Positions 45,663 to 52,356 of a stretch of DNA of 64,000 nt are shown piece after piece. A program made the translations under genes and the position numbers. Each line of letters starts with the position of its first letter. Positions within the stretch are counted from its first letter, which is position 1. Below the pieces are notes generated by a model. The model did no database searches and was not told where the DNA came from. It worked only from the letters and a program-made list of their open reading frames with translations. This DNA is from Kitasatospora albolonga (lineage in GTDB: Bacteria > Actinomycetota > Actinomycetes > Streptomycetales > Streptomycetaceae), in NCBI GenBank assembly GCA_002082585.1, contig CP020563.1, positions 3,590,001 through 3,654,000 on the forward strand, given 5' to 3'.

Positions 45663-45843
45663 CACAGAACTGCGCCAATGCGCGGCATCCCACCACTCCG
45701 AGGACCAGCCGTCGTGATGCCGTGAAGGCCGGCGGCGGATTCGACTCCCGGCGGCCGAGAACCGGGCGCCTCCGGTGCTGGCGCCCGCTCTTCCCGCTCA
45801 TGGCCCATCCGTGCCCAGCGGAGCGGACAGCAAAAGCCGCTGA

Positions 45844-45887
45844 TTCCCAAGCTCAGAGAGCCAGTTCGATTCTCGGCACCCGCTCCT
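45844..45887. repeat. Degenerate third copy of the tRNA-Gly attachment repeat (island 2/3 boundary)
   Basis: TTCCCAAGCTCAGAGAGCCAG then TTCGATTCTCGGCACCCGCTCC matches the 44-bp tRNA end with a few substitutions, including the loss of the final A of CCA. It is preceded, after an internal deletion, by the element-end segment at 45801-45830. Confidence 0.85.
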
Positions 45888-46048
45888 TGATGAATACCTC
45901 GGTCAACGACCGGGGCCCTTCACTTGCCCTCCAGTGGCTCCGGCCCTCACTCCGCTGTGGACAACCGGAAGCGACCGCACCCATGCCTCCACCCAGAGCA
46001 TGCGGTCGCGGTCGCCAAGGCTAGGACTACTGACCCGGGCCACTGGAT

Positions 46049-46064
46049 GCATACTCCAGTATGC
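46049..46064. promoter_or_regulatory. Palindromic operator of the island-3 toxin-antitoxin module
   Basis: GCATACT-CC-AGTATGC is a perfect dyad ending 9 bp before the antitoxin start. It contains TATGCT, usable as a -10 box. Its position fits autorepression by the ribbon-helix-helix antitoxin. Confidence 0.7.
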
Positions 46065-46072
46065 TTGGTTAC

Positions 46073-46321
46073 ATGTCTTCAACGACTCGCATCACCGTCA
46101 CGCTCCCTAGCGACCAGGTGGCGGAGCTCCGCAAGCTCACGGACAACGTCTCCGGCTACGTGGCGGAAGCCGTAGCCCGCCAGATCCGGCACCAGCTCCT
46201 GGGCGACGACCTCCGCCGTCACGAGGAAGAGCACGGAGCCTTCAGCGACGAGGAGCTCGCCGAGGCCCGCGCTAAGATCTTCGGCTCCGCCGACACCTCC
46301 AAAGGCGCGGACGCCGCGTGA
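46073..46321 (+). CDS. Ribbon-helix-helix-type antitoxin
   Basis: 82 aa from ATG 46073 (an in-frame ATG at 46061 overlaps the operator and is less likely). The start SSTTRITVTLPSDQVAELRK fits a DNA-binding beta-strand plus helix of CopG/RHH antitoxins. A second helix, LTDNVSGYVAEAVARQIRHQ, and an acidic tail (RRHEEEHGAFSDEELAEARA) that would occupy the toxin follow. Its stop overlaps the toxin GTG by 4 nt. It should repress via the dyad just upstream and neutralise the PIN-domain partner. Confidence 0.85.
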   Translation: MSSTTRITVTLPSDQVAELRKLTDNVSGYVAEAVARQIRHQLLGDDLRRHEEEHGAFSDEELAEARAKIFGSADTSKGADAA

Positions 46322-46719
46322 GCGAGCGTGTCGAGACCGTCGTCCTGGATTCGGAAGGGCTCTCCGCCTGGATCGCGCAGGACCGCAAAATGCTCGCGAT
46401 GCTTCAGGTCTTCCACGACATGGGAGCCGACCTGGTCATCGGGGCCAACACCATCGTGGAAGTCAGCCACTCCCGCGCCAACATGCCCCGCCTGAACTGG
46501 GCCCTGTCCCGCGTCAAGGTGGAGCCCGTCACCGGACAAGCGGCAAAAGCAGCAGCGGAACTCCTCAAAGGTGCCGGACTGCACGGACACAAGTACGCCA
46601 TCGACGCCACAGTCGCCGAGGTCGCCCTCCGCCAGCCGAAACCCGTCGCCCTCCTCACCTCCGACAGCGACGACATGACCAAACTCTGCGGAAACCAAGT
46701 CCGCATCATCCCTCTCTGA
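46318..46719 (+). CDS. PIN-domain toxin (VapC-like ribonuclease)
   Basis: 133 aa. ETVVLDSEGLSAWIAQDRKM has the first acidic residue of the PIN active site, NTIVEVSHSRANMPRLNWAL the second, and YAIDATVAEVALRQPKPVAL with LLTSDSDDMTKLCGNQVRII the later ones (D-x-x-V and the SDxxD motif). PIN toxins cleave tRNA or rRNA. GTG start coupled to the antitoxin (GTGA). With the antitoxin it makes up nearly all of island 3, which suggests this TA unit is itself what is being inserted or is holding the remnant in place. Confidence 0.88.
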   Translation: MSERVETVVLDSEGLSAWIAQDRKMLAMLQVFHDMGADLVIGANTIVEVSHSRANMPRLNWALSRVKVEPVTGQAAKAAAELLKGAGLHGHKYAIDATVAEVALRQPKPVALLTSDSDDMTKLCGNQVRIIPL

Positions 46720-46887
46720 CCAGCCGGTGCGCCCGGAGCAGGCGTCGCACCGCCAGCTCTCGTGCCCCATCCGTGCCCAGCAGAGCGGACAACAGCGGTC
46801 AGGTACAGCCTCCAGAGACCATGGCGACCCCAGCTTCCCCGCAGGAAAGCACAGGTCAGAGCCCTCCGGAAGCTCAAGCACCGCTGA

Positions 46888-46931
46888 TTCCCAAGCTCAG
46901 AGCGCGAGTTCGGTTCTCGTCACCCGCTCCA
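46888..46931. repeat. Fourth copy of the tRNA-Gly 3' end: right end of the island stack
   Basis: TTCCCAAGCTCAGAGCGCGAG, TTCGGTTCTCGTCACCCGCTCCA matches the tRNA 3' end with one substitution in the T-loop. It is followed by CGGCTGAGGCC-CCGGTCATCGACCCGGGCCTT, a version of the tRNA terminator. Core-like DNA presumably resumes to the right. Confidence 0.9.
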
Positions 46932-47243
46932 CGGCTGAGGCCCCGGTCATCGACCCGGGCCTTGTTTGTTGGCGGGACCCGTCCAAGGCGCCGGGGGCTC
47001 GGCCGTGTACAGGAGCTCAGGTGCTTCTGGATGGTGAGATGTCCCTCACGCACAGCGCCCTCCAGTGCCGGGTCCTTCCGCGTCCGGCGAAGGGCACTCG
47101 CCCAGTACGGGGCCGTCAGTCGTTTCCGTCCACGTGATCTGTGTCGTGTGGCGCACTCGCTACTCGTGATGACGAACGGGCCTACGTCGTCCACGGCACC
47201 ATCACCGCAGCAGCAATCCGCTCAAGGCTTCGGCCATGATCCG
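46932..47243. other. Gene-free stretch right of the island stack
   Basis: Apart from the duplicated tRNA terminator (about 46936-46965) I see no gene. A minus-strand frame includes PYWASALRRTRKDPALEGAV, REGHLTIQKHL, which could be an eroded coding remnant, but its upstream part is antisense to the tRNA repeat. No integrase remnant is recognisable. Confidence 0.35.
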
Positions 47244-47906
47244 TCAGACACCCCTGATCGCAGGCCAATGCGGGTTCGGTTTTCCCTCGTCGCTCATGTG
47301 TGCCCGCCGCCAGATCCCGTTCCAGTTGAACGGGGTCTCCGGAACGACCGGGTGCCGCTGCCCGCACGGGCATGGCGCCAGCACCCACGCGCACCCGCGG
47401 CACAGCTCCGCCCAGCCGTGCCCGGTCGAGTTCAGCACCGGCGGCCTCTCGTCCCCGCAGGCGGGGCAGCCGGGGAGATCGGTGCCGTCCAGAATCGCGT
47501 TCTGCCGCCAGACGTACTCGGGCAGCCGCAGCGACGGATGGCGGGACGGGTCCTCGTACCAGGCGCGGTTCGGGCCCTCCCACCAGTTCCGCAGCCACCA
47601 CGGTCGCGGGTCTGCCACAGCTCGTCGGCCGGCTCGCTTCTCCGCCCGGCGTCGGGCGGCGTACTCCTCCGCCCGGGCGAGCCACAGCCCCCGTGCTTCG
47701 TGCAGTTCCTCCACCGCCCGTACCAGCGCGTCCGGGTCCGCCTCCAGCCGCCGGGGGATCGCGGCGCTGAGCGTGAGGTGGTGGTACGTCGCCCGCAAGC
47801 CGTACGGAGCAAAGCAGGTGAGGCAGGTCCGCAGCGCGCTGTGCCGACGATGAAGGGGGAGGCGGACATCGTGCACGTGCGCTCTGTGGGTCAGGAAACT
47901 GGTCAT
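47244..47906 (-). CDS. Uncharacterised protein with C-terminal cysteine-rich zinc-ribbon-like region
   Basis: 220 aa. The N-terminus has CLTCFAPYGL near residue 28. A basic helix (ALVRAVEELHEARGLWLARA, EEYAARRRAEKRAGRR) follows, then a Trp-rich WWLRNWWEGPNRAWYEDPSR. The C-terminal part has CPACGDERPPVLNSTGHGWA, LCRGCAWVLAPCPCGQRHPV, i.e. several CxxC pairs that could bind zinc. The order resembles helper proteins of Streptomyces accessory loci, but I know no family name. Its ATG overlaps the stop of the upstream gene by 4 nt, so the two form a coupled unit. Confidence 0.65.
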   Translation of the reverse strand: MTSFLTHRAHVHDVRLPLHRRHSALRTCLTCFAPYGLRATYHHLTLSAAIPRRLEADPDALVRAVEELHEARGLWLARAEEYAARRRAEKRAGRRAVADPRPWWLRNWWEGPNRAWYEDPSRHPSLRLPEYVWRQNAILDGTDLPGCPACGDERPPVLNSTGHGWAELCRGCAWVLAPCPCGQRHPVVPETPFNWNGIWRRAHMSDEGKPNPHWPAIRGV

Positions 47907-48568
47907 GGTGAGGGCGCCAGGTCCAGGGCCCGTGCCAGGGCGGCGGTGACGGGGGCGGCGTGTGCGGGCAGGTGCTGTTCGGCCCAGGCTCCGGCACGGC
48001 CGAGAAAGTCCTGCAAGTCCTGCTGGGCGGTGGCGACGAGCCTGCGTACCTCGTCGGCCGGCAGCTCGGCCACCGGGCTGCCGTCCGCCCCGTGGGCGTC
48101 GCGCGTCAGCCGGACGGTGTCGCCGACGCGTTCGGCCGTCGAGAAGGGATCGTGGCCGAAGCGGGCGTAGCCGGTGCCGTCGAGCACGTCCAGCCAGTCC
48201 CGCCAGGTCTCGAGGCCGTTGCAGCAGCCCGGCTCGACGAAGACGGTGCCGGTGGTGGTGTCCGTCAACCTGAACCCGCCGGCGGCGAACAGGTCAGGCA
48301 TGGTGAGCAGCCCGTGAAGGAAGGTGCCGAGTGGGTCGGCCGGGCACGGGCCGTGCTCCTCCCCCGGCTCGAAGTCGTTGCAGTCGGCGATCCGCATGAC
48401 CGCTGTGCCGACCTCCGCCGGAGTCAGCTTCCCGTTCAGCACGAGATAGCCGAATGAGTCGTGCCCACCGACCGGCCAGAGCGCGAAGTCGTCGGCGGCG
48501 AGAATCTCCAGAACGGGTTGCATCACCATCACGTGGGGATGATGCCGGACCCGCTGCTCCATCACCAC
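47903..48568 (-). CDS. Uncharacterised protein coupled to the zinc-ribbon-like gene
   Basis: 221 aa, soluble. FALWPVGGHDSFGYLVLNGK, PCPADPLGTFLHGLLTMPDL, TGTVFVEPGCCNGLETWRDW and LDVLDGTGYARFGHDPFSTA suggest a beta-rich N-terminal part and a helical tail (VRRLVATAQQDLQDFLGRAG). I recognise no domain; CCNGLETW recalls small immunity-type proteins. The start may be a later in-frame ATG such as the one giving MVMQPVLEIL. It is transcribed before the zinc-ribbon-like gene. Confidence 0.6.
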   Translation of the reverse strand: MVMEQRVRHHPHVMVMQPVLEILAADDFALWPVGGHDSFGYLVLNGKLTPAEVGTAVMRIADCNDFEPGEEHGPCPADPLGTFLHGLLTMPDLFAAGGFRLTDTTTGTVFVEPGCCNGLETWRDWLDVLDGTGYARFGHDPFSTAERVGDTVRLTRDAHGADGSPVAELPADEVRRLVATAQQDLQDFLGRAGAWAEQHLPAHAAPVTAALARALDLAPSP

Positions 48569-48640
48569 GGGCTTTCAGCTGCTGTCCAGCACGCGGAGCA
48601 GGCCCGCTGCCTGCGCGGTTTCGCGGTGTGGACCCAGCCT

Positions 48641-48705
48641 GCGGACCCGGTCGGCGGACCCGGTCAGCGGACCCGGTCAGCGGACCCAGCCTGCGGACGC
48701 GGCCG
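48641..48705. repeat. Five tandem copies of a 13-bp repeat (GCGGACCCGGTCA)
   Basis: Units start at 48641, 48654, 48667, 48680 and 48693, exactly 13 bp apart; the middle ones are identical and the last two diverge. The repeat lies in the 271-bp gap between divergent genes and is non-coding by my reading. Repeats of this length can vary in copy number and alter promoter spacing. Confidence 0.85.
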
Positions 48706-48830
48706 GCTGGGCCGGCGCCCGAACGGGGCTGTCCGCCCGGGCATCCCGTGGCCACGGCAGAGGACAGCGTGCGCCGGGTATTCGTGCTCCGGAGATAAAC
48801 CCCGTGTCGGTGCGGTGCGTGTCTTACTAG

Positions 48831-48854
48831 CGTGTGCTCATGCATGAGCACACG
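48831..48854. promoter_or_regulatory. Perfect 24-bp palindrome overlapping the SMI1/KNR4 gene start
   Basis: CGTGTGCTCATG and its reverse complement CATGAGCACACG abut with no spacer. The ATG of the gene at 48840 lies inside. A perfect 24-bp dyad at a start codon looks like a repressor operator; an mRNA hairpin hiding the start is the alternative. Confidence 0.75.
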
Positions 48855-49499
48855 TGGGTGGGGGTGCGGGAGCGGGTTCTCCGGCTCGCCGAACACCCGG
48901 AATCGGACCAGGTCTTCGGCGCGCGGGGGCACGGCTTTCGGCTTGGGCCGGTCATGAGCGAAGAGCAGCTCCGGGCGGTGGAGGCTGACCTGGGTGTCGG
49001 GCTGCCCGCGGAGTATCGGGGTTTTCTGCTCCAGGTCGGAGCAGGTGGGGCCGGTCCCCACTACGGTCTGATGACGCCTTCCTTGGGCGATGGTGGATGG
49101 CAGTGGCGCGGTGTCGGGCTCGCGTTTCCCGCCCAGCCGACCACCGCCGAGTTCGCCGGGCGGCCTTTCGTGGCCGAGGCGCTGCAGGGAGAGCTCGACG
49201 CGCTCGACGACCAGGAGCCCGTGCAGGACGCCTTCACGACCGACGAGGAGTTCCGTCAGGCTCACGCGGCCTGGGAATCGCGGTACGAGGAGCTGTACGA
49301 CGCGCAGGAAGCGGGCGCGGTGTTCCTCAGCGAGCAGGGATGCGGCTATACGTCACTGCTGGTCATGACAGGGCCGCACCGGGGTGCCGTCTGGGAGGAT
49401 CTGAGGCCGATGGATCGGGGGATCGAGCCGACCGGGCAGGACTTCGCGCGCTGGTACCGAAGTTGGCTCGAACGCGCCGAGCAGCAGCTCGCCACCTGA
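48840..49499 (+). CDS. SMI1/KNR4 family protein
   Basis: 219 aa from ATG 48840, cytoplasmic. MSEEQLRAVEADLGVGLPAE, YRGFLLQVGAGGAGPHYGLM and ELYDAQEAGAVFLSEQGCGY, TSLLVMTGPHRGAVWEDLRP match SMI1/KNR4 (SUKH) proteins. The tail is RWYRSWLERAEQQL. SUKH proteins are commonly immunity proteins against contact-delivered or secreted toxins. No toxin gene is adjacent, so this is either an orphan immunity gene or a housekeeping relative. The palindrome across its start suggests regulation. Confidence 0.82.
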   Translation: MHEHTWVGVRERVLRLAEHPESDQVFGARGHGFRLGPVMSEEQLRAVEADLGVGLPAEYRGFLLQVGAGGAGPHYGLMTPSLGDGGWQWRGVGLAFPAQPTTAEFAGRPFVAEALQGELDALDDQEPVQDAFTTDEEFRQAHAAWESRYEELYDAQEAGAVFLSEQGCGYTSLLVMTGPHRGAVWEDLRPMDRGIEPTGQDFARWYRSWLERAEQQLAT

Positions 49500-49861
49500 C
49501 AGGGTGACGACGATGCGGTACGCGGGTGGCCGTGAGCCGCTGCGAGAGCTGCGACGCGACGCAGTAGGGGCACGGCTCGATGCCTGGGGGAGAGAAATTG
49601 TCCCTTCAGGCTCGGTCGGTCGTGCGCCGTCCGTGGGTGGCTTTATGTGGACGGCTTTATGAAGGGCCGGGGCCACCGGACACAGGCGACGTTCGTTCGA
49701 TCGGCGTACGGTCTGCAGGGGGCCCACCAGCACGTCTACGTGGTCACTGACGCCTCGGGCCGACCACGTGAGTACACGCAAGCGGGCGAGCGGCGGACCC
49801 CGTACCCTTCCGGGCTGTCTGGTATCTGCCGGGTGGGGATGGGGATGGGAAAGGCAGGGCG

Positions 49862-49987
49862 TTGAGCCTGTGGTCGCCCGTCTGGCTACCTCTCCGTCTT
49901 CTCGTCGGTCTGCCGGTCCTTCTCGGTAGCGCGGCTGTCACCCCGTACCTGATCCCGGGGCGGCTGGTCATGCTCCTCCTCCCCTGA
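49862..49987 (+). CDS. Possible 41-aa hydrophobic peptide
   Basis: TTG start with a weak AAAGG ribosome site. LSLWSPVWLPLRLLVGLPVL, LGSAAVTPYLIPGRLVMLLL is almost entirely membrane-like. The gene-free gap 49500-50032 (533 bp) otherwise shows nothing; another open frame in it (49647-49865) has no family features. It lies on the edge of the bacteriocin locus and might be a small immunity or helper peptide, but chance is possible. Confidence 0.25.
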   Translation: MSLWSPVWLPLRLLVGLPVLLGSAAVTPYLIPGRLVMLLLP

Positions 49988-50032
49988 TTTCCTGATCGCT
50001 GCGACCGGCCCGCAGGGTCGCGCAGGAGGCGG

Positions 50033-51049
50033 TTACGTGGTCGGCGGCTGCGGTTCCGCCGGGCCGGTGGCGGGGGTCTTCGCGCTCCGCGGTTCGGGCA
50101 GCGTGACGCGGACGTGGAAGCCGCCGTCCTTCTGCGGCGCCGCCTCCAGTCGGCCTCCGAGGAGTTCGGCGCGTTCGCGCAGGCCGGACAGGCCGTGGCC
50201 GCCGCCGGGAATGCGTACGGCGGTGGCGGTGGCAGCAGCCGTCGGGCGGGTGCTGTGGATGTCGACGACCAGAACGGGGCCGTCCGGTGTCTCCCGGCTG
50301 AGGGAGACGGTCGCTTCGGCGCCCGGCGCGTGTTTGCGGATGTTGGTGAGCGCCTCCTGCACGCTTCTGTACGCGGTGTGTTCCACCGCTTCGGTCCACG
50401 GCAGGGCCGCCACCGGCTCGCCCAGGCAGCGGACCGGAAGCCCGCTCGACCGGATCAGGGACGGCAGGTCGCCGAGGCCGGGAGGGCGCTGGGCGAACCG
50501 CAGGGCGCCGAGCAGTTGCCGCAGTTCCCTGAGCGTGGCTGCGCCGAGGCCGCGTATCACCGCGGCGGCCGCCCGGCTCTCCGGGTCCTCGGTGGTCGCT
50601 TCGCAGGCTCCGGCCTGTACGGAGATCAGGCTGATCCGGTGGGAGACGACATCGTGCATCTCCCTGGCGAGCCGCGCCCGTTCCTCGGCGGCGGCCATCT
50701 CCGTGAGCAGCGCCCGTTCCCTGTCCCGGGCCCGTGCGAGTTCCTCGATCCGCCGGTAGAGCTGCGCGCGGGCCTGGACGAGCCGGCCGACCGCTGTCGG
50801 ACCCGCGCTCATCATCGCCGCGGAGAGCACCCCGAACAGGGCTTCCTCGTACGACGACCGGCCGTCCTCACCCGGCCACCACGGGACCAGGAGCACCGCC
50901 ACCGGCCACCTGCGGCGCAGGAGCAGAGCACCGACGGATGCCGTGTGCCAGGCGAGTTCGAGAGGGGAGGCGACACTGAGGATGGTGAGCAGCTCCGCCG
51001 CCGAGGGGACCAGCACCAGGGCACCTTCGACGCGGGGTGAGACCCTCAC
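50033..51049 (-). CDS. Sensor histidine kinase (NarL-type, HisKA_3)
   Basis: 338 aa. A short hydrophobic N-terminal region (about 15-75, ELLTILSVASPLELAWHTAS, LLLRRRWPVAVLLVPWW) probably gives two or more membrane spans. A coiled linker (LYRRIEELARARDRERALLT) leads to the HisKA_3 phosphoacceptor AEERARLAREMHDVVSHRIS with His about 134, then the ATPase with VQEALTNIRKHAPGAEATVS (N-box) and GGGHGLSGLRERAELLGGRL (G-box). It should sense an envelope signal and phosphorylate the coupled response regulator (4-nt overlap). It is divergent from the bacteriocin gene, so it probably controls that gene. Confidence 0.9.
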   Translation of the reverse strand: MRVSPRVEGALVLVPSAAELLTILSVASPLELAWHTASVGALLLRRRWPVAVLLVPWWPGEDGRSSYEEALFGVLSAAMMSAGPTAVGRLVQARAQLYRRIEELARARDRERALLTEMAAAEERARLAREMHDVVSHRISLISVQAGACEATTEDPESRAAAAVIRGLGAATLRELRQLLGALRFAQRPPGLGDLPSLIRSSGLPVRCLGEPVAALPWTEAVEHTAYRSVQEALTNIRKHAPGAEATVSLSRETPDGPVLVVDIHSTRPTAAATATAVRIPGGGHGLSGLRERAELLGGRLEAAPQKDGGFHVRVTLPEPRSAKTPATGPAEPQPPTT

Positions 51050-51696
51050 TGTCCGATGGTGTCGAGTGAGCTGAGCGAGCTCTGGTGGGCCACCACGGCC
51101 GCCTGCACGCGGTTGGTCAGGCCGAGTTTGGTGTAGATGGAGCTGACGTGGTCCTTCGCCGTCGCCGCGCTCATGGTGAGGCGTCGGCCGATCGTGGCGT
51201 TGGACAGACCCTCACCGAGGAGCGAGAGCACCTCCCGCTCGCGGTCGGTGAGCCGGTCGAGCCGGGGGTGGGGCTTCCGGCTGTTCAGATAGCCGTCGAC
51301 CACGTTCGTGGCCACCGTGGGAGACAGCACGGTTCCCCCGGAGGCGAGGACGCGAACCGCGTTCGCCAGCTGCTGGGGTGCGGTGTCCTTGAGCAGAAAG
51401 CCCGCTGCTCCCGCCCGCAGCGCGGCCGCGATGTCCTGGTCGGCGGAGAACGTCGTCAGCATGGCCACCACCGGCGGCTGCGGGCGGGCCCGCAGCAGGC
51501 CGAGCACGCCCAGACCGTCGAGGCCCGGCATCCGGAGATCGAGCAGCACCACGTCCGGGCGGTGCCGCAGCACCATCCCGACCGCTTCCCGGGCGTCACA
51601 GGTCGCGGGTACGTCGATGTCCTGCTCGGCGTCGAGAATCCTTTGCAGCCCGGAACGCATCAGTATTTCGTCGTCGACGATCAGCACCCTGATCAC
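51046..51696 (-). CDS. NarL/FixJ-type response regulator
   Basis: 216 aa. Receiver domain: IRVLIVDDEILMRSGLQRIL with the acidic pocket, HRPDVVLLDLRMPGLDGLGV with phospho-Asp about 54, LKDTAPQQLANAVRVLASGG with the conserved Lys. A LuxR-type helix-turn-helix follows at about 150-212 (LTDREREVLSLLGEGLSNAT, AKDHVSSIYTKLGLTNRVQA). GTG start at 51696. It is the first gene of a two-component operon and is separated by about 245 bp from the divergent bacteriocin gene. Confidence 0.95.
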   Translation of the reverse strand: MIRVLIVDDEILMRSGLQRILDAEQDIDVPATCDAREAVGMVLRHRPDVVLLDLRMPGLDGLGVLGLLRARPQPPVVAMLTTFSADQDIAAALRAGAAGFLLKDTAPQQLANAVRVLASGGTVLSPTVATNVVDGYLNSRKPHPRLDRLTDREREVLSLLGEGLSNATIGRRLTMSAATAKDHVSSIYTKLGLTNRVQAAVVAHQSSLSSLDTIGQ

Positions 51697-51745
51697 GTGA
51701 GTCCTGCCCCCCTGTGGTGTGCGGTCACCTCAGCTCAACATAACA

Positions 51746-51780
51746 AGGCGTATAAACGTATTTCTCATATCGAGGCGTAT
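51746..51780. promoter_or_regulatory. Direct repeat AGGCGTAT in the bacteriocin/regulator divergent promoter region
   Basis: AGGCGTAT occurs at 51746-51753 and 51773-51780, 27 bp apart, in the most AT-rich part of the gap (TATAAACGTATTTCTCATAT). LuxR-type response regulators often bind such direct repeats. Tentative. Confidence 0.35.
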
Positions 51781-51942
51781 GGCCGTACTTCTCCCTCCCG
51801 TCCTGCCCACCCCCCGCCGATCGGCGGGGGCGGAGTCCTCGGGCGGGGGATGCCGTGCGTGCGACGGCATACCTACCCTGCGGGTTGATCGGGCCGATGG
51901 CCGTTCGTCGACCCGGCCGACCATGTCGAAGAGGGGAAACGC

Positions 51943-52281
51943 ATGTCTCACATCCGTGCGCTGCCGCGTTCACTCACGGCGTTCGCGATCGCCGCGCTGC
52001 CGGCCGTCGCTTCCGTGGCGCTGCTGACCGTCGGCGGCGCTTCCACGTCCTCGGTGCTGCCGGAGGCGTTCCCGGCCGGTCTGACCACGACGTCCGGCGT
52101 CAGCGCGTACGCCGCGAAGAAGATCGTCGACGCGGTCAGCAGCCCCTGGGCCATGGCGCTCAGCGTCGCCCTGCCGCCGCTCGGTCTCGGTGGTGCCGCC
52201 CTGACCATCCGCGCCACCCGGGCCACGTTCGTGGCCACCATCGGGAAGAAGGCCGCCACCGGCGCCATGGTCGGCTGGTAG
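51943..52281 (+). CDS. Circular bacteriocin precursor (uberolysin/carnocyclin-like)
   Basis: 112 aa. A long leader (1-46) includes a hydrophobic segment LTAFAIAALPAVASVALLTV. The mature part is predicted from Leu47: LTTTSGVSAYAAKKIVDAVS (47-66), SPWAMALSVALPPLGLGGAA, TIRATRATFVATIGKKAATG, ending AMVGW. The core aligns by eye with uberolysin (TGIASGTAKKVVDAID and a C-terminal Trp), where Leu1 is joined to the C-terminal Trp. That gives a 66-residue head-to-tail cyclic peptide, helical and cationic, which would permeabilise membranes of related bacteria. ATG at 51943 with GAGGGG upstream. It is followed by a membrane protein and an ABC ATPase, the usual gene set. Confidence 0.85.
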   Translation: MSHIRALPRSLTAFAIAALPAVASVALLTVGGASTSSVLPEAFPAGLTTTSGVSAYAAKKIVDAVSSPWAMALSVALPPLGLGGAALTIRATRATFVATIGKKAATGAMVGW

Positions 52282-52356
52282 TCGAAAGCCGGTAGTCAGT
52301 AAGGGCTGTCCGAGCGGGTGGGATCGGCGAAGGACAAGACAAGGGGCATGACCTTC

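Noticed and set aside
33685..46931. Calling the region an active integrative element or prophage
   Set aside because: No integrase, excisionase, replication, transfer, portal or capsid gene is visible; only attachment copies and passenger genes remain.
49647..49865. 72-aa plus-strand open frame
   Set aside because: No ribosome site, no family features, and composition like neighbouring non-coding sequence.
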